A stretch of 64,000 bases of DNA from Ignavibacteria bacterium (GCA_013177855.1 JABLYA010000001.1:1901573-1965572); one strand, 5' to 3'. Numbered from the stretch's first letter, positions 1-9,512 are shown. Translations and numbers: made by a program. Notes: generated from the sequence alone by a model not told the origin.

Positions 1-352
1 TGGTGCTTTCAGCTACATTACTGATGGAATTAATTTTGTCGGTGGTGAGAGTATATTTCAAAATGAATCTTGTGAGTGGTTAACTCCTGACGATAAAAAA
101 GTATCTGAATTAAATCCCGATATCATCATTTATGAACCAAAGATGTTTTCCAGAGATCGGGATAGGAATGCAATAAAAGAAAAATTAATAAATCGATTTG
201 GAGAAATTGATGCATTAAAGTTTGATAGACTTTTTATCACACCAGGAATTTATGATTTCTTTGCTCATCACGGACCGAGTTTTGTTCTTAAAACATTAAA
301 ATGGTTAAAAGAAATCTTAGATGAACTAAATCCAAATCTAATCAAAGCTTAA
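1..352 (+). CDS. C-terminal part of a BtuF/TroA-like periplasmic substrate-binding protein (partial)
   Basis: The reading frame is open from base 2 to a TAA at 350-352, so the gene begins upstream of the window. About 116 residues are visible. They resemble the second lobe of the helical-backbone (BtuF/FecB/TroA) metal-binding proteins that feed ABC importers for cobalamin or chelated iron. The signs are a GGES-type turn after a conserved FSYITDGINFVGG stretch, a 'LNPDIIIYEPK' strand that matches the family's 'nPDvIi' motif, and a C-terminal helix 'GPSFVLKTLKWLKEIL'. Cobalamin is the likeliest ligand because the window also holds a corrinoid-dependent methyltransferase pair, but this is inference. 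No partner permease or ATPase is visible. It converges on the minus-strand gene that ends at 470. Confidence 0.7.
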   Translation, partial: GAFSYITDGINFVGGESIFQNESCEWLTPDDKKVSELNPDIIIYEPKMFSRDRDRNAIKEKLINRFGEIDALKFDRLFITPGIYDFFAHHGPSFVLKTLKWLKEILDELNPNLIKA

Positions 353-469
353 TCTAACTTTAACAACAAATTGATTTTTGCAATAAGAAATTTTTCAATC
401 AAAGCTTAGGATTTAAATTGAAGAGGATCTTGTCGTTAACAGATTTGCTCAGATCTCATCAATAATCGA

Positions 470-2698
470 TCATTTCAGATAAACAATTTTGATTGTTCTG
501 CTGAACTTTCCATAATTTAGCTTTAAGAAATAAATTCCCCCAGAAAGATTGAATTTTGATGGAGTAAATTTAATTTCATACTGACCTGCAGTCTTTGTTT
601 CGTTAAGTAATTTTCCAACTTCCTGACCAAGCACATTAAAAATTTTTATTTCTACATTGCCATAAGTAACCTTCTCATTAACAGCTTCATCATAAAATTC
701 TGGAAGATAAAATCGAAGGTAAGTGTAACTGGAAAATGGATTTGGAAAATTCTGATCGAACAATAATTCTTGGTTGGACGATGTAATGTTTGTGTCTTTT
801 CGAGTAAGATTAATCAAATCAATTTTCCCATTCTGACAATATTGAAGTGCCCGTGATTTCAAATGTCCGCCATCAGTAAATTGAGTAGTCATATTTGGAA
901 TTCCTGCACCGAAGAGCAGTGAAATGATGCCCGATTTTGCAATATCAAATGGATGATCAAAAATATAATCGAGACGATTATCAGCATATTGGTTCACAAT
1001 GTTTGGAAGCATTTCGTTTCCAATTGGAATTTGCCAAAGAACAATTTTCTTTTTTGTAAATATGGAAAGATAATTTGTGAACATTAAAACTCTTGAAAAG
1101 TTTGGCAGAGAAGTATTTTTCTTATCCCACCAGATTTCATCATAACCTGCATCTCGATCAGACCAATCCATAAAAATTAGATCGAAATCGGGACTTAATT
1201 TCATTAAAAAATCAGCTGTGTTTCTTGCAAGACTTTCAATGTCGAGAATTTTTTCTTCATTCTCTTTCAAACTTATAATATTTCCCCAGAGTGAAGCATG
1301 AAAGGCTATCATTCCTTTTTGCGGGCAATGTTCACGAACAATATCAATCATTCTCTGATGCATACCAGATAAATTGTTCGGATATCGCGTATCGTTTATG
1401 AAAGCTGGAATTTGTGATGGTTCTTTATTCTCTCTAATTGCTCTTTGTTGAAGATAGCCAAGCATATCAGGTTCAATATGAAAAATTACTTTTGAAGCCA
1501 GGCTTCGATTTGCTTCGTCACACATTTGAATAAAGCGGTTCCAGAATTCATTCATTAATGAAGAATTATTTATTGCACAATAAATTTTATCGTATTCATT
1601 TCCAGTGCATCCGAATTCATTTGGTGCAGTTTGAAACATATAAACTGGAATGACAGGAATATAACCGCGTCGATGAGCATCATCGCAAAATCTCTTAACA
1701 AATTCTCCATACCAGTTCCACCAACCCCAAGTGATATATTGATAACCTAAATCCCAGCAATCGTTTCCATTATTGGTTTGCCAGGAAAGATTTGATGTGG
1801 TAGTTCCTGTACCTATTGAAAGATACCTGGGCAATCCTAAGGGAATTTGAATTGAGTCAGATATTAAAACACCGACCCAGATTTCTTGAGATGCTCTTTT
1901 GCCTGATTTATCTTCGACAATAATATTGATGATCTTTTCACCATTTGAAGTATTCGATGGTATGGTAATTTCATTTCCAAAAATTCCATCGTTTTCTAAA
2001 TAATCATTATGAGCTCCATCGTCGAAAAGTTGAAATTTTAATCCACTTAGTAACGAACTACAATCAACCTCAACGCTTTTGAGATCATTTAATCCATCTT
2101 CATCATTAATTCTTGCAGTGATTGAAATTTTATCTCCTGGATAGAAATTGTAACTGCTCAGATTCGTCTCTAAAATTTTTGGATTTCCAGAAATTGATGT
2201 GAGATAAATATCATCAATAAAAAATTCAGGTTGAGATTGACCTTTGTTTTCCTGAAATAAAATTGAGACGATATAAAAATTACTATCAAGAATATGTGTC
2301 AGCGGAATTTTTACCTCTTTCCATTTATTAGCTTCAATTTGAACATAATCAGTTGATGACTTTCCTTCTAAAAAATTTTTGCCGTCAGTTGAAACTTTAA
2401 TCCAGAATGAATGTCCTCCACTGTTTCCTCCGTTGACCCAGAAAACAAGTGAATCGTAGCCCGATGTGTTTAGATTTGCCAGGAACAACACAAATCCCGA
2501 GTAAGCGTTTTGAAATTTTATCGAGATTGAATTTGATCCACTAAATTTTTGTGACTGATTTTTAAGATCAAATTGAGTGTTCCACGAGTGATTTGCATGC
2601 CAGTTCTTTTTTGCCAGTGAATCCGTGTAAATATAAAATGGTTGAGTAAGTGATTTTTGAATTGTTATAAATAGTAATAAAACCAGAATTTTTTTCAT
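470..2698 (-). CDS. Secreted multidomain protein with TIM-barrel glycosidase-like domain and type IX secretion C-terminal domain
   Basis: 742 residues. An N-terminal signal peptide (MKKILVLLLF...) is followed by a jelly-roll carbohydrate-binding-like domain (about 25-170), an Ig/cadherin-like beta domain (about 175-280, rich in DxDG loops), and a large Trp-rich domain (about 285-630). The last about 95 residues are a Por secretion tail: it starts with DQNFPNPFSS, then 'VEIKIFNVLGQEVGKL' and 'GGIYFLKL'. The central domain has alternating strands and helices with an E409-P-D411 motif at a strand end. This recalls the EPD signature of GH6 cellulases and other barrel glycosidases, but I cannot place it in a family. 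By family knowledge the tail directs export by the type IX system and attachment to, or release from, the cell surface. Likely role: polysaccharide binding or degradation outside the cell. Confidence 0.8.
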   Translation of the reverse strand: MKKILVLLLFITIQKSLTQPFYIYTDSLAKKNWHANHSWNTQFDLKNQSQKFSGSNSISIKFQNAYSGFVLFLANLNTSGYDSLVFWVNGGNSGGHSFWIKVSTDGKNFLEGKSSTDYVQIEANKWKEVKIPLTHILDSNFYIVSILFQENKGQSQPEFFIDDIYLTSISGNPKILETNLSSYNFYPGDKISITARINDEDGLNDLKSVEVDCSSLLSGLKFQLFDDGAHNDYLENDGIFGNEITIPSNTSNGEKIINIIVEDKSGKRASQEIWVGVLISDSIQIPLGLPRYLSIGTGTTTSNLSWQTNNGNDCWDLGYQYITWGWWNWYGEFVKRFCDDAHRRGYIPVIPVYMFQTAPNEFGCTGNEYDKIYCAINNSSLMNEFWNRFIQMCDEANRSLASKVIFHIEPDMLGYLQQRAIRENKEPSQIPAFINDTRYPNNLSGMHQRMIDIVREHCPQKGMIAFHASLWGNIISLKENEEKILDIESLARNTADFLMKLSPDFDLIFMDWSDRDAGYDEIWWDKKNTSLPNFSRVLMFTNYLSIFTKKKIVLWQIPIGNEMLPNIVNQYADNRLDYIFDHPFDIAKSGIISLLFGAGIPNMTTQFTDGGHLKSRALQYCQNGKIDLINLTRKDTNITSSNQELLFDQNFPNPFSSYTYLRFYLPEFYDEAVNEKVTYGNVEIKIFNVLGQEVGKLLNETKTAGQYEIKFTPSKFNLSGGIYFLKLNYGKFSRTIKIVYLK

Positions 2699-2758
2699 AT
2701 CATCTTTAGACCAAGATTTTTTAATTTGAATTTGAATAAAATAATTTATGAATTCAAG

Positions 2759-4231
2759 ATGATTGTAAAAACAGACCAGGAGACAATCCAGAATTATTTA
2801 ACTGATGCATCAAATTTCAAAAGCAATGGATGTGAAGCAGTTTATATTCCTGAAAATATTGATGAACTTTCTGAATTGATTAAAAAGTTCAATAATGAAA
2901 AAATTCCTGTAACCATTTCGGGAGCGGGGACAGGACTTGTAGGCGGCAGAGTTCCTTCTGGTGGAGTGGTAGTTTCACTTGAAAAGTTTAATCAGATAAT
3001 TTCTCTGGATGAAGACAAAAAATTAATCTCAGTTCAATCATTTGTTACATTAAATGAACTACAAAATTTCTTAAACGATTATAAGTTATTTTATCCGCCT
3101 GATCCAACTGAAAGAAATTGTTCAACTGGCGGAACTATTGCCACTAACGCATCAGGTGCAAGAACATTAAAATATGGATCAACAAGAAAATGGGTCAACG
3201 CAATTCTTCTAATTTTACCTGATGGTGAACTGTTTAGAATTCAGAGAAATGAAATTAAAGCTGATGGCTATGAATTTAATTTTTCAATCTCATCAGGGAA
3301 AAAATACAATTTCAGAATTCCTGAAATAGCAATTCCGAAAGTCAAAAATGCAGCTGGCTATTTTTTTGAAAAAGATATGGATTTAATTGATTTGTTCATC
3401 GGCTCCGAAGGGACACTCGGAATAATTGTCGAAACCGAATTGAAATTACTTATTCAACCCAATGATCTAATCTCGATGGTAATTTTCTTTGAGAGTTTTG
3501 ATGATGCTTACAGATTTGTTGATATTTCAAGAAAAATAAATAAAGATGAAAAATATAACTTGATAAATCCACGAGCACTTGAATTTTTTGATGATCAAGC
3601 GTTGAAGTTTCTTGCTAAAAAATTTCCAAATGTAGATGGGAAAAAATTTGCAATCTGGTTTGAACAGGAAATTTATAATGAAAATAAAGATGAAATTATC
3701 TCACAACTCTCAGATTTAATTTTGGAGTGCAGCGGAAATATTGAAAATATCTGGTTTGCATTTAACGAGAAAGAAGTTAATGATATTCGTGAATTTCGGC
3801 ATTCAATTTCAGCTCTTGTTAATGAATACATTTCAAGGAATGATCTGAAGAAAGTTGGAACAGACATAGCTGTGCCTTCAAATTATTTTAGAGAATTTTA
3901 TTATTTCTGCTGCGAGAGTTGTAAATCTAATGCGATTGATTATGTCGGATATGGTCACATCGGAAATGACCACCTGCACTTTAATATGCTCCCGAAAGAT
4001 AAAGCACAAAATGAACTTGCATTAAATCTCTATCGTGAATTTTGTAAAAAGGCTGTTCAACTTGGCGGGACAATTTCAGCTGAACATGGAATTGGAAAAT
4101 TAAAAAGACAATTCTTTGAGCTTATGTATCCTGAGGATGTTTTGAGAAAAATGTTCGAAATCAAAAAAATATTTGATCCAAATTTGATTTTAAATCGTGG
4201 AAATATTTTCCCTGAAAGATTTTTCAAATGA
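2759..4231 (+). CDS. FAD-linked oxidase, glycolate oxidase / D-lactate dehydrogenase (GlcD) family
   Basis: 490 residues. N-terminal PCMH-type FAD-binding domain with the pyrophosphate loop 'SGAGTGLVGG' (near residue 56) and the 'PPDPTERNCSTGGTIATNAS' stretch typical of GlcD and D-lactate dehydrogenases. The C-terminal domain carries 'GYGHIGNDHLHFN' (near 397), whose His residues contribute to the active site, and 'AEHGIGKLKR' near the end. Likely oxidises a D-2-hydroxy acid (glycolate or D-lactate) and passes electrons to the membrane. No GlcE/GlcF or Fe-S partner lies next to it, so it may work alone. An in-frame TTG at 2726 would add 11 unconserved residues; I chose the ATG at 2759. The gene diverges from the minus-strand secreted protein, so the two promoters share or overlap a very short region. 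Confidence 0.85.
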   Translation: MIVKTDQETIQNYLTDASNFKSNGCEAVYIPENIDELSELIKKFNNEKIPVTISGAGTGLVGGRVPSGGVVVSLEKFNQIISLDEDKKLISVQSFVTLNELQNFLNDYKLFYPPDPTERNCSTGGTIATNASGARTLKYGSTRKWVNAILLILPDGELFRIQRNEIKADGYEFNFSISSGKKYNFRIPEIAIPKVKNAAGYFFEKDMDLIDLFIGSEGTLGIIVETELKLLIQPNDLISMVIFFESFDDAYRFVDISRKINKDEKYNLINPRALEFFDDQALKFLAKKFPNVDGKKFAIWFEQEIYNENKDEIISQLSDLILECSGNIENIWFAFNEKEVNDIREFRHSISALVNEYISRNDLKKVGTDIAVPSNYFREFYYFCCESCKSNAIDYVGYGHIGNDHLHFNMLPKDKAQNELALNLYREFCKKAVQLGGTISAEHGIGKLKRQFFELMYPEDVLRKMFEIKKIFDPNLILNRGNIFPERFFK

Positions 4232-4359
4232 TGATTGGTGGTGATATAAATTTTTTAGTTGTAAAGTTTGACCAACTTATTGTTTATTACTTTGATAAAT
4301 TCTGTGTGGTTTTAAATGGTAATAAATAAAATTAAAAGTCAATAAATTTTAAGTGAGCG

Positions 4360-5634
4360 ATGAGCAAATACATTTATTATTGTTCAAACTGTGAAAAGGA
4401 ATTCTCATCAAATTTTATTGAAGAAAATCTGATTTACCTTTGTCCAGATTGCGGAAAAGCCGATCGAAATAAACCTCTTGATGGAGTTTTGAGAATAGAA
4501 TACGATTTTGATCAAATCAAAAAATCTGACTTGAAGCACAAACTTTTGAATTCTTTACCTGGCTCCATCTGGAATTTTCCAGAAATACTTCCTCTCGAGT
4601 TTGATGAAGCCAAGAATCTTTTTCCGGAAATTGATAAGAGCATCTTAAACTCATTAACACTTTCAACAAATCCTTTGATCAAATTAAATTTTGAAAACTT
4701 TAATCTTTATGCTTTTGATGATACTAGAAATCCAACTTTTTCTTATAAAGATCGAGCAAGCATATTAGTTGCGCTCAAAGCAATTCAACTTGGATTGAAA
4801 AAAATCTCAGCAGCTTCAACAGGTAATGCAGGTTCCTCGATTGCTGGAATTTGTGCACGACTTGGATTAGAAGCAAATATCTTTGTTCCAAAGACAATTC
4901 CTGAATCAAAAAGAATTCAAATTCAATCTTATGGTGCAAATCTTTTTATTGTCGATGGAACTTATGACGATGCATTCGATCTGTGTCTCGAAATTTCAGA
5001 AAAGAAAAAATGGTTTAACCGCAACACTGCTTATAATCCGTTAACTATCGAAGGGAAGAAATCAGCTGCTTATGATATTTTCATTTCGTTCAAGGGAGAA
5101 ATTCCAGATAATATTTTCATACCTGCTGGTGATGGTGTAATCTTAGGCGGAATTTATAAGGGATTTTCTGAATTAAATAAACTTGGATTAATTGATAGAT
5201 TACCAAAGTTAATTGCCGTTCAATCTTCAGGCAGCAATGCAATTGTGAGGTATTATCAGACACAAAAATTTGAATTTAAATCTGCGGAAACAGTTGCAGA
5301 TAGTATTTGTGCTGCCGCTCCGAGAAATTTATTTATGGCTTATGAAGCAATAATTAATTCTCAAGGTTTTGCCATTGAAGTAAACGATACTGAAATCCTT
5401 GATGCACAGAAAGAGGTGATTCAAAAATTTGGAATTTTTGTTGAGCCATCGTCAGCAGCAGCTTTTGCCGGTTTCAAAAAATCAATTCGGGACGGAATGA
5501 TTAATGACAATGAAAATTCTTTATTGATGTTTACAGGGAATGGATTAAAAGATCTGGATTCACTGAAAAAGTGGAATGAAGAAGTCAGACCAAAATCTTA
5601 TCAACAATTACTTGAAGAATTAGATGCAAAATGA
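4360..5634 (+). CDS. thrC: Threonine synthase
   Basis: 424 residues; PLP-dependent fold-type II enzyme converting O-phospho-L-homoserine to threonine. A small N-terminal zinc-ribbon-like segment (C8xxC11 ... C28xxC31) precedes the catalytic domain, as in one branch of bacterial threonine synthases. The Schiff-base lysine is K130 in 'PTFSYKDRAS', the Asn-rich loop is 'AASTGNAGSS', and the phosphate-binding glycine loop is 'IPAGDGVILGG'. The C-terminal 'FVEPSSAAAFAG' matches the family. Its last 11 bases overlap the start of the MobA-like gene, suggesting co-transcription and translational coupling, although the products are functionally unrelated. Related cysteate/diaminopropionate-type enzymes share the fold, so threonine synthase is the best but not the only call. 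Confidence 0.9.
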   Translation: MSKYIYYCSNCEKEFSSNFIEENLIYLCPDCGKADRNKPLDGVLRIEYDFDQIKKSDLKHKLLNSLPGSIWNFPEILPLEFDEAKNLFPEIDKSILNSLTLSTNPLIKLNFENFNLYAFDDTRNPTFSYKDRASILVALKAIQLGLKKISAASTGNAGSSIAGICARLGLEANIFVPKTIPESKRIQIQSYGANLFIVDGTYDDAFDLCLEISEKKKWFNRNTAYNPLTIEGKKSAAYDIFISFKGEIPDNIFIPAGDGVILGGIYKGFSELNKLGLIDRLPKLIAVQSSGSNAIVRYYQTQKFEFKSAETVADSICAAAPRNLFMAYEAIINSQGFAIEVNDTEILDAQKEVIQKFGIFVEPSSAAAFAGFKKSIRDGMINDNENSLLMFTGNGLKDLDSLKKWNEEVRPKSYQQLLEELDAK

Positions 5635-6232
5635 TTTAAGCGCAGTTATTCTGGCTGCTGGTAAATCAGGACGAATCGGAAAACCAAAAGCATTTCTTGA
5701 ATTTAATGAGAAACCATTTATTGTAAATATTTTAGAAAAACTTTTATTCTTCTCTGAGAAAATTGTAATTGTCTTTGGTTACGATGCTGAAAAGATGATT
5801 AAATTAATTTCAGATGAAAAAATTTACCGTGATAATCAAGAGAAGTTAATTCTTGAAGTCAATGAGATGTATGAAAAAGGAATGTTCAGTTCAATTCAAT
5901 GTGGATTGAGACGAGTAAAAAATTCGAGCTTCGTATTGCTTCATCATATTGATCAGCCAGGACTGCCACAAAAATTTTATCCAGAATTTATTTCACAGAT
6001 TGACGAAAAATTTGATTGGATACAACCTTCCTATCTCAGCAGATTAGGTCATCCAATTATCATTAACCAAAAAGTAATTAATTTAATTTTAACTGCACCT
6101 ATTGAGTCAAATCTTAGATTTCTAAAAAATGGATATGAGTTTAATCAAAAAATCTGGGAGTGTTCTTACCCTGAAATTCATCAAGACATTGATACAATTG
6201 AAGATTATCAAAAACTTTCTAATGGGATTTGA
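5624..6232 (+). CDS. MobA-like nucleotidyltransferase (molybdenum cofactor cytidylyl/guanylyltransferase family, MocA-like)
   Basis: 202 residues. The N-terminus has the nucleotidyltransferase signature 'ILAAGKSGRIGKPK' (family pattern LAAGxSxRMGxxK) and a mid-protein 'HHIDQPGLP' that corresponds to the metal-binding 'DqPg' motif of MocA/MobA proteins. C-terminal 'DIDTIEDYQKL' also matches the family ending. MocA adds CMP to molybdopterin for xanthine-dehydrogenase-family enzymes. The next gene, 3 bp downstream, is XdhC, which handles the same cofactor, so the pair supports a MocA-like role over a general NTP transferase. The ATG at 5624 lies inside the end of thrC. No molybdoenzyme structural gene is in the window. 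Confidence 0.82.
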   Translation: MQNDLSAVILAAGKSGRIGKPKAFLEFNEKPFIVNILEKLLFFSEKIVIVFGYDAEKMIKLISDEKIYRDNQEKLILEVNEMYEKGMFSSIQCGLRRVKNSSFVLLHHIDQPGLPQKFYPEFISQIDEKFDWIQPSYLSRLGHPIIINQKVINLILTAPIESNLRFLKNGYEFNQKIWECSYPEIHQDIDTIEDYQKLSNGI

Positions 6233-6235
6233 ACG

Positions 6236-7039
6236 ATGAACATATTTGAAAAAATTTCTGAACTTGTAAAGCAAAACAAACCATTCGTTCTTACAACTGT
6301 TGTAAAGACTGAAGGATCAACACCTGGCAAACTCGGATTTAGAATGATAGTCGAAGATGAAAATAAAACTTTTGGAACAGTTGGCGGCGGCGAAATTGAA
6401 AGGGAAGTAATTTTTGAAGCGATGAGAAGAATGAAATCCAGAGAAAATGGAGTTGTCGAATATCTTCTTTCAGCTGATGCAATTAAAGAAAAAGAAGAAG
6501 CAAAAGTACTTAGTATGAGCTGCAGCGGTCGGTGCTGGATTTTGTACGAAGTATTTGGTGTGAAGCCAGTTGTTTATGTTTTTGGAGGTGGACATGTTGG
6601 TCAGGCATTGTTAAAACAACTAAGTCTTTTGAACTTTCATAAAATCTTAATTGATAACCGTCCTGAATTCGCAAACAAACAAACAAATCCTTATGCCGAT
6701 GAAATTATTCTATCTGATTATTCTGAGTATGCTTATAGGTTTAATCCACCCGAAGATGCTTTTATTGTTATTATGACTCACGGACACAGTCACGATTTTG
6801 ATGTAATAGAACAGATTTATGCTCGAAATTTAAAGGTAAGATATATCGGTGTGATTGCATCAAAAACCAAAGCTCAGAAATTAAAGAATCAAATCAAGGA
6901 AATTTTTGGTGAAGTTGATTTATCTAATTTGCATTCACCAATCGGGCTTGATATTGGAGGTGAGACACCGCAGGAGATCGCATTAAGTATAGCCGCCGAA
7001 ATGCAAAAAATTTTATATGAGAAGAAAGCAGAAGTTTAG
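6236..7039 (+). CDS. XdhC/CoxI family molybdenum cofactor insertion protein
   Basis: 267 residues. N-terminal XdhC_CoxI domain ('TTVVKTEGSTPGKLGFRM', then 'GTVGGGEIE') is followed by a Rossmann-fold domain starting at 'VVYVFGGGHVGQAL' and closing with 'YIGVIASKTKAQKLK' and 'DIGGETPQEIALSIAAE'. XdhC proteins bind sulfurated, cytidylated molybdenum cofactor and hand it to xanthine dehydrogenase or CO-dehydrogenase-type enzymes. The usual 'CGG' motif of the N-terminal domain appears here as a Cys-rich 'SCSGRCWILYE'. It starts 3 bp after the MobA-like gene, so the two form a maturation pair. Their target enzyme must lie elsewhere. Downstream, an A/T-only hairpin followed by a T-run near 7050-7075 may weakly terminate. 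Confidence 0.88.
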   Translation: MNIFEKISELVKQNKPFVLTTVVKTEGSTPGKLGFRMIVEDENKTFGTVGGGEIEREVIFEAMRRMKSRENGVVEYLLSADAIKEKEEAKVLSMSCSGRCWILYEVFGVKPVVYVFGGGHVGQALLKQLSLLNFHKILIDNRPEFANKQTNPYADEIILSDYSEYAYRFNPPEDAFIVIMTHGHSHDFDVIEQIYARNLKVRYIGVIASKTKAQKLKNQIKEIFGEVDLSNLHSPIGLDIGGETPQEIALSIAAEMQKILYEKKAEV

Positions 7040-7152
7040 TCGGTTGTAATTATTTTATTGATAAAATTTTTCAACAATTCTACTTCAATTTTTCTATTGT
7101 ATAAATCTTCTTGCTGTTATATTTTGTCTTATTCAGTAGGAATGAAAATTTT

Positions 7153-8760
7153 ATGACATATAATCAAATTAAATTTTTACAAGAGTTTGAAGAGAAATTC
7201 CGGAATCTGTACATAAAAAGTTCCAGTGCTTACTGGGATGCTTCAATTAACGGAACGGAAGAAAATTGGAATGAAGTTACAAAGTATCAACTTGAGTTGA
7301 TTAAACTTTTTAGAGATAAAAAATATTTTGAAGAGATAAAGCAGCTTTATTCAAAGATTGAGGATTTTGATCCGCTTACAAAAAGACAGATAAAAATTCT
7401 TTACAACGAATTTCTCCCAAATCAATACGACCTCAATAAACTTGAAGAGATAACAAATCTTCAGAATAAAATTGAAAATGTATTTGCAACTTTTAGGGCT
7501 AAATTTAATGGTAAAACTTTAACTGATAATGATGTAAATGAAATTTTAAAAAATGAACTTGATTCAAAAATTCTTCAAGAAGTCTGGGAAGCAAGTAAAG
7601 AAATTGGTGAGCTGATTGTTAATGATTTGAAAAACCTTGTCAAACTAAGAAACGAACAGGCAAGATCTCTTGGTTATAAAAATTACCACGAAATGAGCAT
7701 TGTCCTTTCAGAGCTTGATGAAAATGAACTCGACGAAATTTTTTCCGAACTTGAATCCAGTACTAATGAGAAATTTTCTGAAATAAAAAGAAAGATTGAC
7801 GCTGATCTTGCAAAAAGATACAATATTAAAGAAGATGATTTAGAAATCTGGCATTATCAGCAAAGATTTTTTCAAGAAGCACCGCCAATTTATCTTTTAA
7901 ACTTCGATAAATTTTATGAAGGCAAAGATCTTGTCGAAATCACAAGAAAATATTTTACAAGCATTGGCCTCGAAATTGATGATTTGATTGAAAGAAGCGA
8001 CTTATTCGAAAAGCCTGGCAAAAATCAACACGCATTTTGTATTAGCATTGATCGTTCTAAGGATGTAAGAGTTTTGTGCAATGTAAAATCAAATGTTGAC
8101 TGGATGGGAACACTTCTTCACGAATACGGTCACGCCGTCTATGATAAGAACATTAATTTACACTTGCCTTTCATTCTGCGGGATGCGGCACATATTTTTG
8201 TTACTGAAGCGATTGCACAATTATTTGGTAAACTTTCAGTTCATCCAATCTGGATTAAAGAAATTTTTAAGCTTGCAAATAATAGTATAGATGAAATAAA
8301 AGATTCGGCAATTCAATTCACAAAAATGAATCAGGTAATCTTTGCTCGATGGGTTTTTGTAATGTATAGATTTGAAAAAGCTCTTTATGAAAATCCCGAT
8401 CAGGACTTAAATTCACTCTGGTGGGACTTGCACCAAAAATATTTGTTAGTCAATAAACCGAAGAATAGAAATAAGCCCGATTGGACAACAAAGATTCACA
8501 TTGCAACATCTCCAGTTTATTATCATAATTATCTTTTAGGCGAAGTTCTTTCTTCACAATTAAATAATTACATCCATAAAAACATTTTAAATTCAAATGA
8601 TCTGTGGAATGATGTTATAATCAATAATAGAGAAGTTGGTGATTACCTGATAAAAAATCTTTTTAGATACGGCTCATCTTTACACTGGAAAGAGGTCATA
8701 AAAATCGCAACTGGTGAAGAACTAAATACAAATTATTACCTAAAGCAGTACATCAATTAA
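7153..8760 (+). CDS. Gluzincin metallopeptidase, M2/M3-like (peptidyl-dipeptidase / oligopeptidase)
   Basis: 535 residues, almost all helical. The zinc site is clear: H323-EYG-H327 as the HExxH pair, and E352 in 'VTEAIAQLFG' as the third ligand 25 residues later, the spacing used by M2 and M3 peptidases. C-terminal 'DWTTKIHIATSPVYYHNYLLGE' resembles the region that closes the substrate channel in bacterial ACE-like (M2) enzymes. No signal peptide is seen, so it is probably cytoplasmic and trims short peptides. I chose the ATG at 7153 because an AGGA lies about 12 bases upstream; a TTG at 7111 would add a short hydrophobic, unconserved extension. Whether M2 or M3 is right needs a profile search. 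Confidence 0.8.
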   Translation: MTYNQIKFLQEFEEKFRNLYIKSSSAYWDASINGTEENWNEVTKYQLELIKLFRDKKYFEEIKQLYSKIEDFDPLTKRQIKILYNEFLPNQYDLNKLEEITNLQNKIENVFATFRAKFNGKTLTDNDVNEILKNELDSKILQEVWEASKEIGELIVNDLKNLVKLRNEQARSLGYKNYHEMSIVLSELDENELDEIFSELESSTNEKFSEIKRKIDADLAKRYNIKEDDLEIWHYQQRFFQEAPPIYLLNFDKFYEGKDLVEITRKYFTSIGLEIDDLIERSDLFEKPGKNQHAFCISIDRSKDVRVLCNVKSNVDWMGTLLHEYGHAVYDKNINLHLPFILRDAAHIFVTEAIAQLFGKLSVHPIWIKEIFKLANNSIDEIKDSAIQFTKMNQVIFARWVFVMYRFEKALYENPDQDLNSLWWDLHQKYLLVNKPKNRNKPDWTTKIHIATSPVYYHNYLLGEVLSSQLNNYIHKNILNSNDLWNDVIINNREVGDYLIKNLFRYGSSLHWKEVIKIATGEELNTNYYLKQYIN

Positions 8761-8783
8761 AGTTTATCAAAAAAAATTCTCGG

Positions 8784-9512
8784 TTATCTTTCCCACCAAA
8801 AATCTCTATAAACAGGTTTTCGACTTTTCTTCTTAAAAATGTTTACCGCAATCATTCCAAAAACAAATCCGCCGATATGAGCCCACCAGGCAACTCCGCC
8901 CGTTGCTGTTGTTTCAATTGCAAGAGCAAGCGTTCCTTGAAAAATTTGAGTAACAAACCAAAAACCGAGTACAATTAACGCCGGCAACTTTATAACATCC
9001 CAGAAGAACAAAATCGGAATGACTACAACAATTCTTGCCAGAGGATAAAGCATCAAATATGCGCCAAGAACACCTGAAATTGCACCACTTGCACCAATTG
9101 TTGGAATGTTTGATTCTGGATTTGTAATTATATGCGCACCAGCTGCAGCAAGTCCACAAAGAATGTAAAATAAAATATATCTAAAATGTCCCATTCTATC
9201 TTCAACATTATCACCAAAAATCCACAGATAAAGCATATTGCCAATCAAATGAAACCATCCACCATGCAAAAACATTGATGTGAAAAGAGGAATTATTTTT
9301 TCTTCGAGAGAAAATAAGATTACACTACCATCTTCTAATCGAACTCCAGAATAAAAATATTTAACCGGTATTACACCGAATGTTCGCACGAATGATTCTA
9401 AATGATCGCCAAGCGAAAGCTCGAAAAAGAAAACAATTACATTTAAAACAATTAGAGTTACATTAACAATAGGGTAACTACGTGATGGAATGTCGTCTTT
9501 AATTGGTATCAT
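8784..9512 (-). CDS. Rhomboid-family intramembrane serine protease
   Basis: 242 residues with six to seven predicted membrane helices. The catalytic dyad is visible: S142 in 'IGASGAISG' (GxSG motif) and H212 in 'AHIGGFVFG'. N92 in 'HLIGNMLYLWIFGDNVED' is the oxyanion Asn, and the preceding HGGWFH motif is typical. Rhomboids cleave transmembrane proteins within the lipid bilayer. A long loop between the first and second helix (about 40-75) is common in Bacteroidota homologues. It converges with the metallopeptidase and diverges from comM. I see no linked substrate. Confidence 0.92.
   Translation of the reverse strand: MIPIKDDIPSRSYPIVNVTLIVLNVIVFFFELSLGDHLESFVRTFGVIPVKYFYSGVRLEDGSVILFSLEEKIIPLFTSMFLHGGWFHLIGNMLYLWIFGDNVEDRMGHFRYILFYILCGLAAAGAHIITNPESNIPTIGASGAISGVLGAYLMLYPLARIVVVIPILFFWDVIKLPALIVLGFWFVTQIFQGTLALAIETTATGGVAWWAHIGGFVFGMIAVNIFKKKSRKPVYRDFWWER

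Noticed and set aside
341-408. Direct repeat ATCAAAGCTTA at 341-351 and 398-408
   Set aside because: Only 11 bases, AT-rich, overlapping a stop codon; no third copy and no structure between them.
2726-2758. TTG start extending the GlcD-type gene upstream
   Set aside because: Adds 11 residues with no conserved pattern and no ribosome site; the ATG at 2759 fits the family start better.
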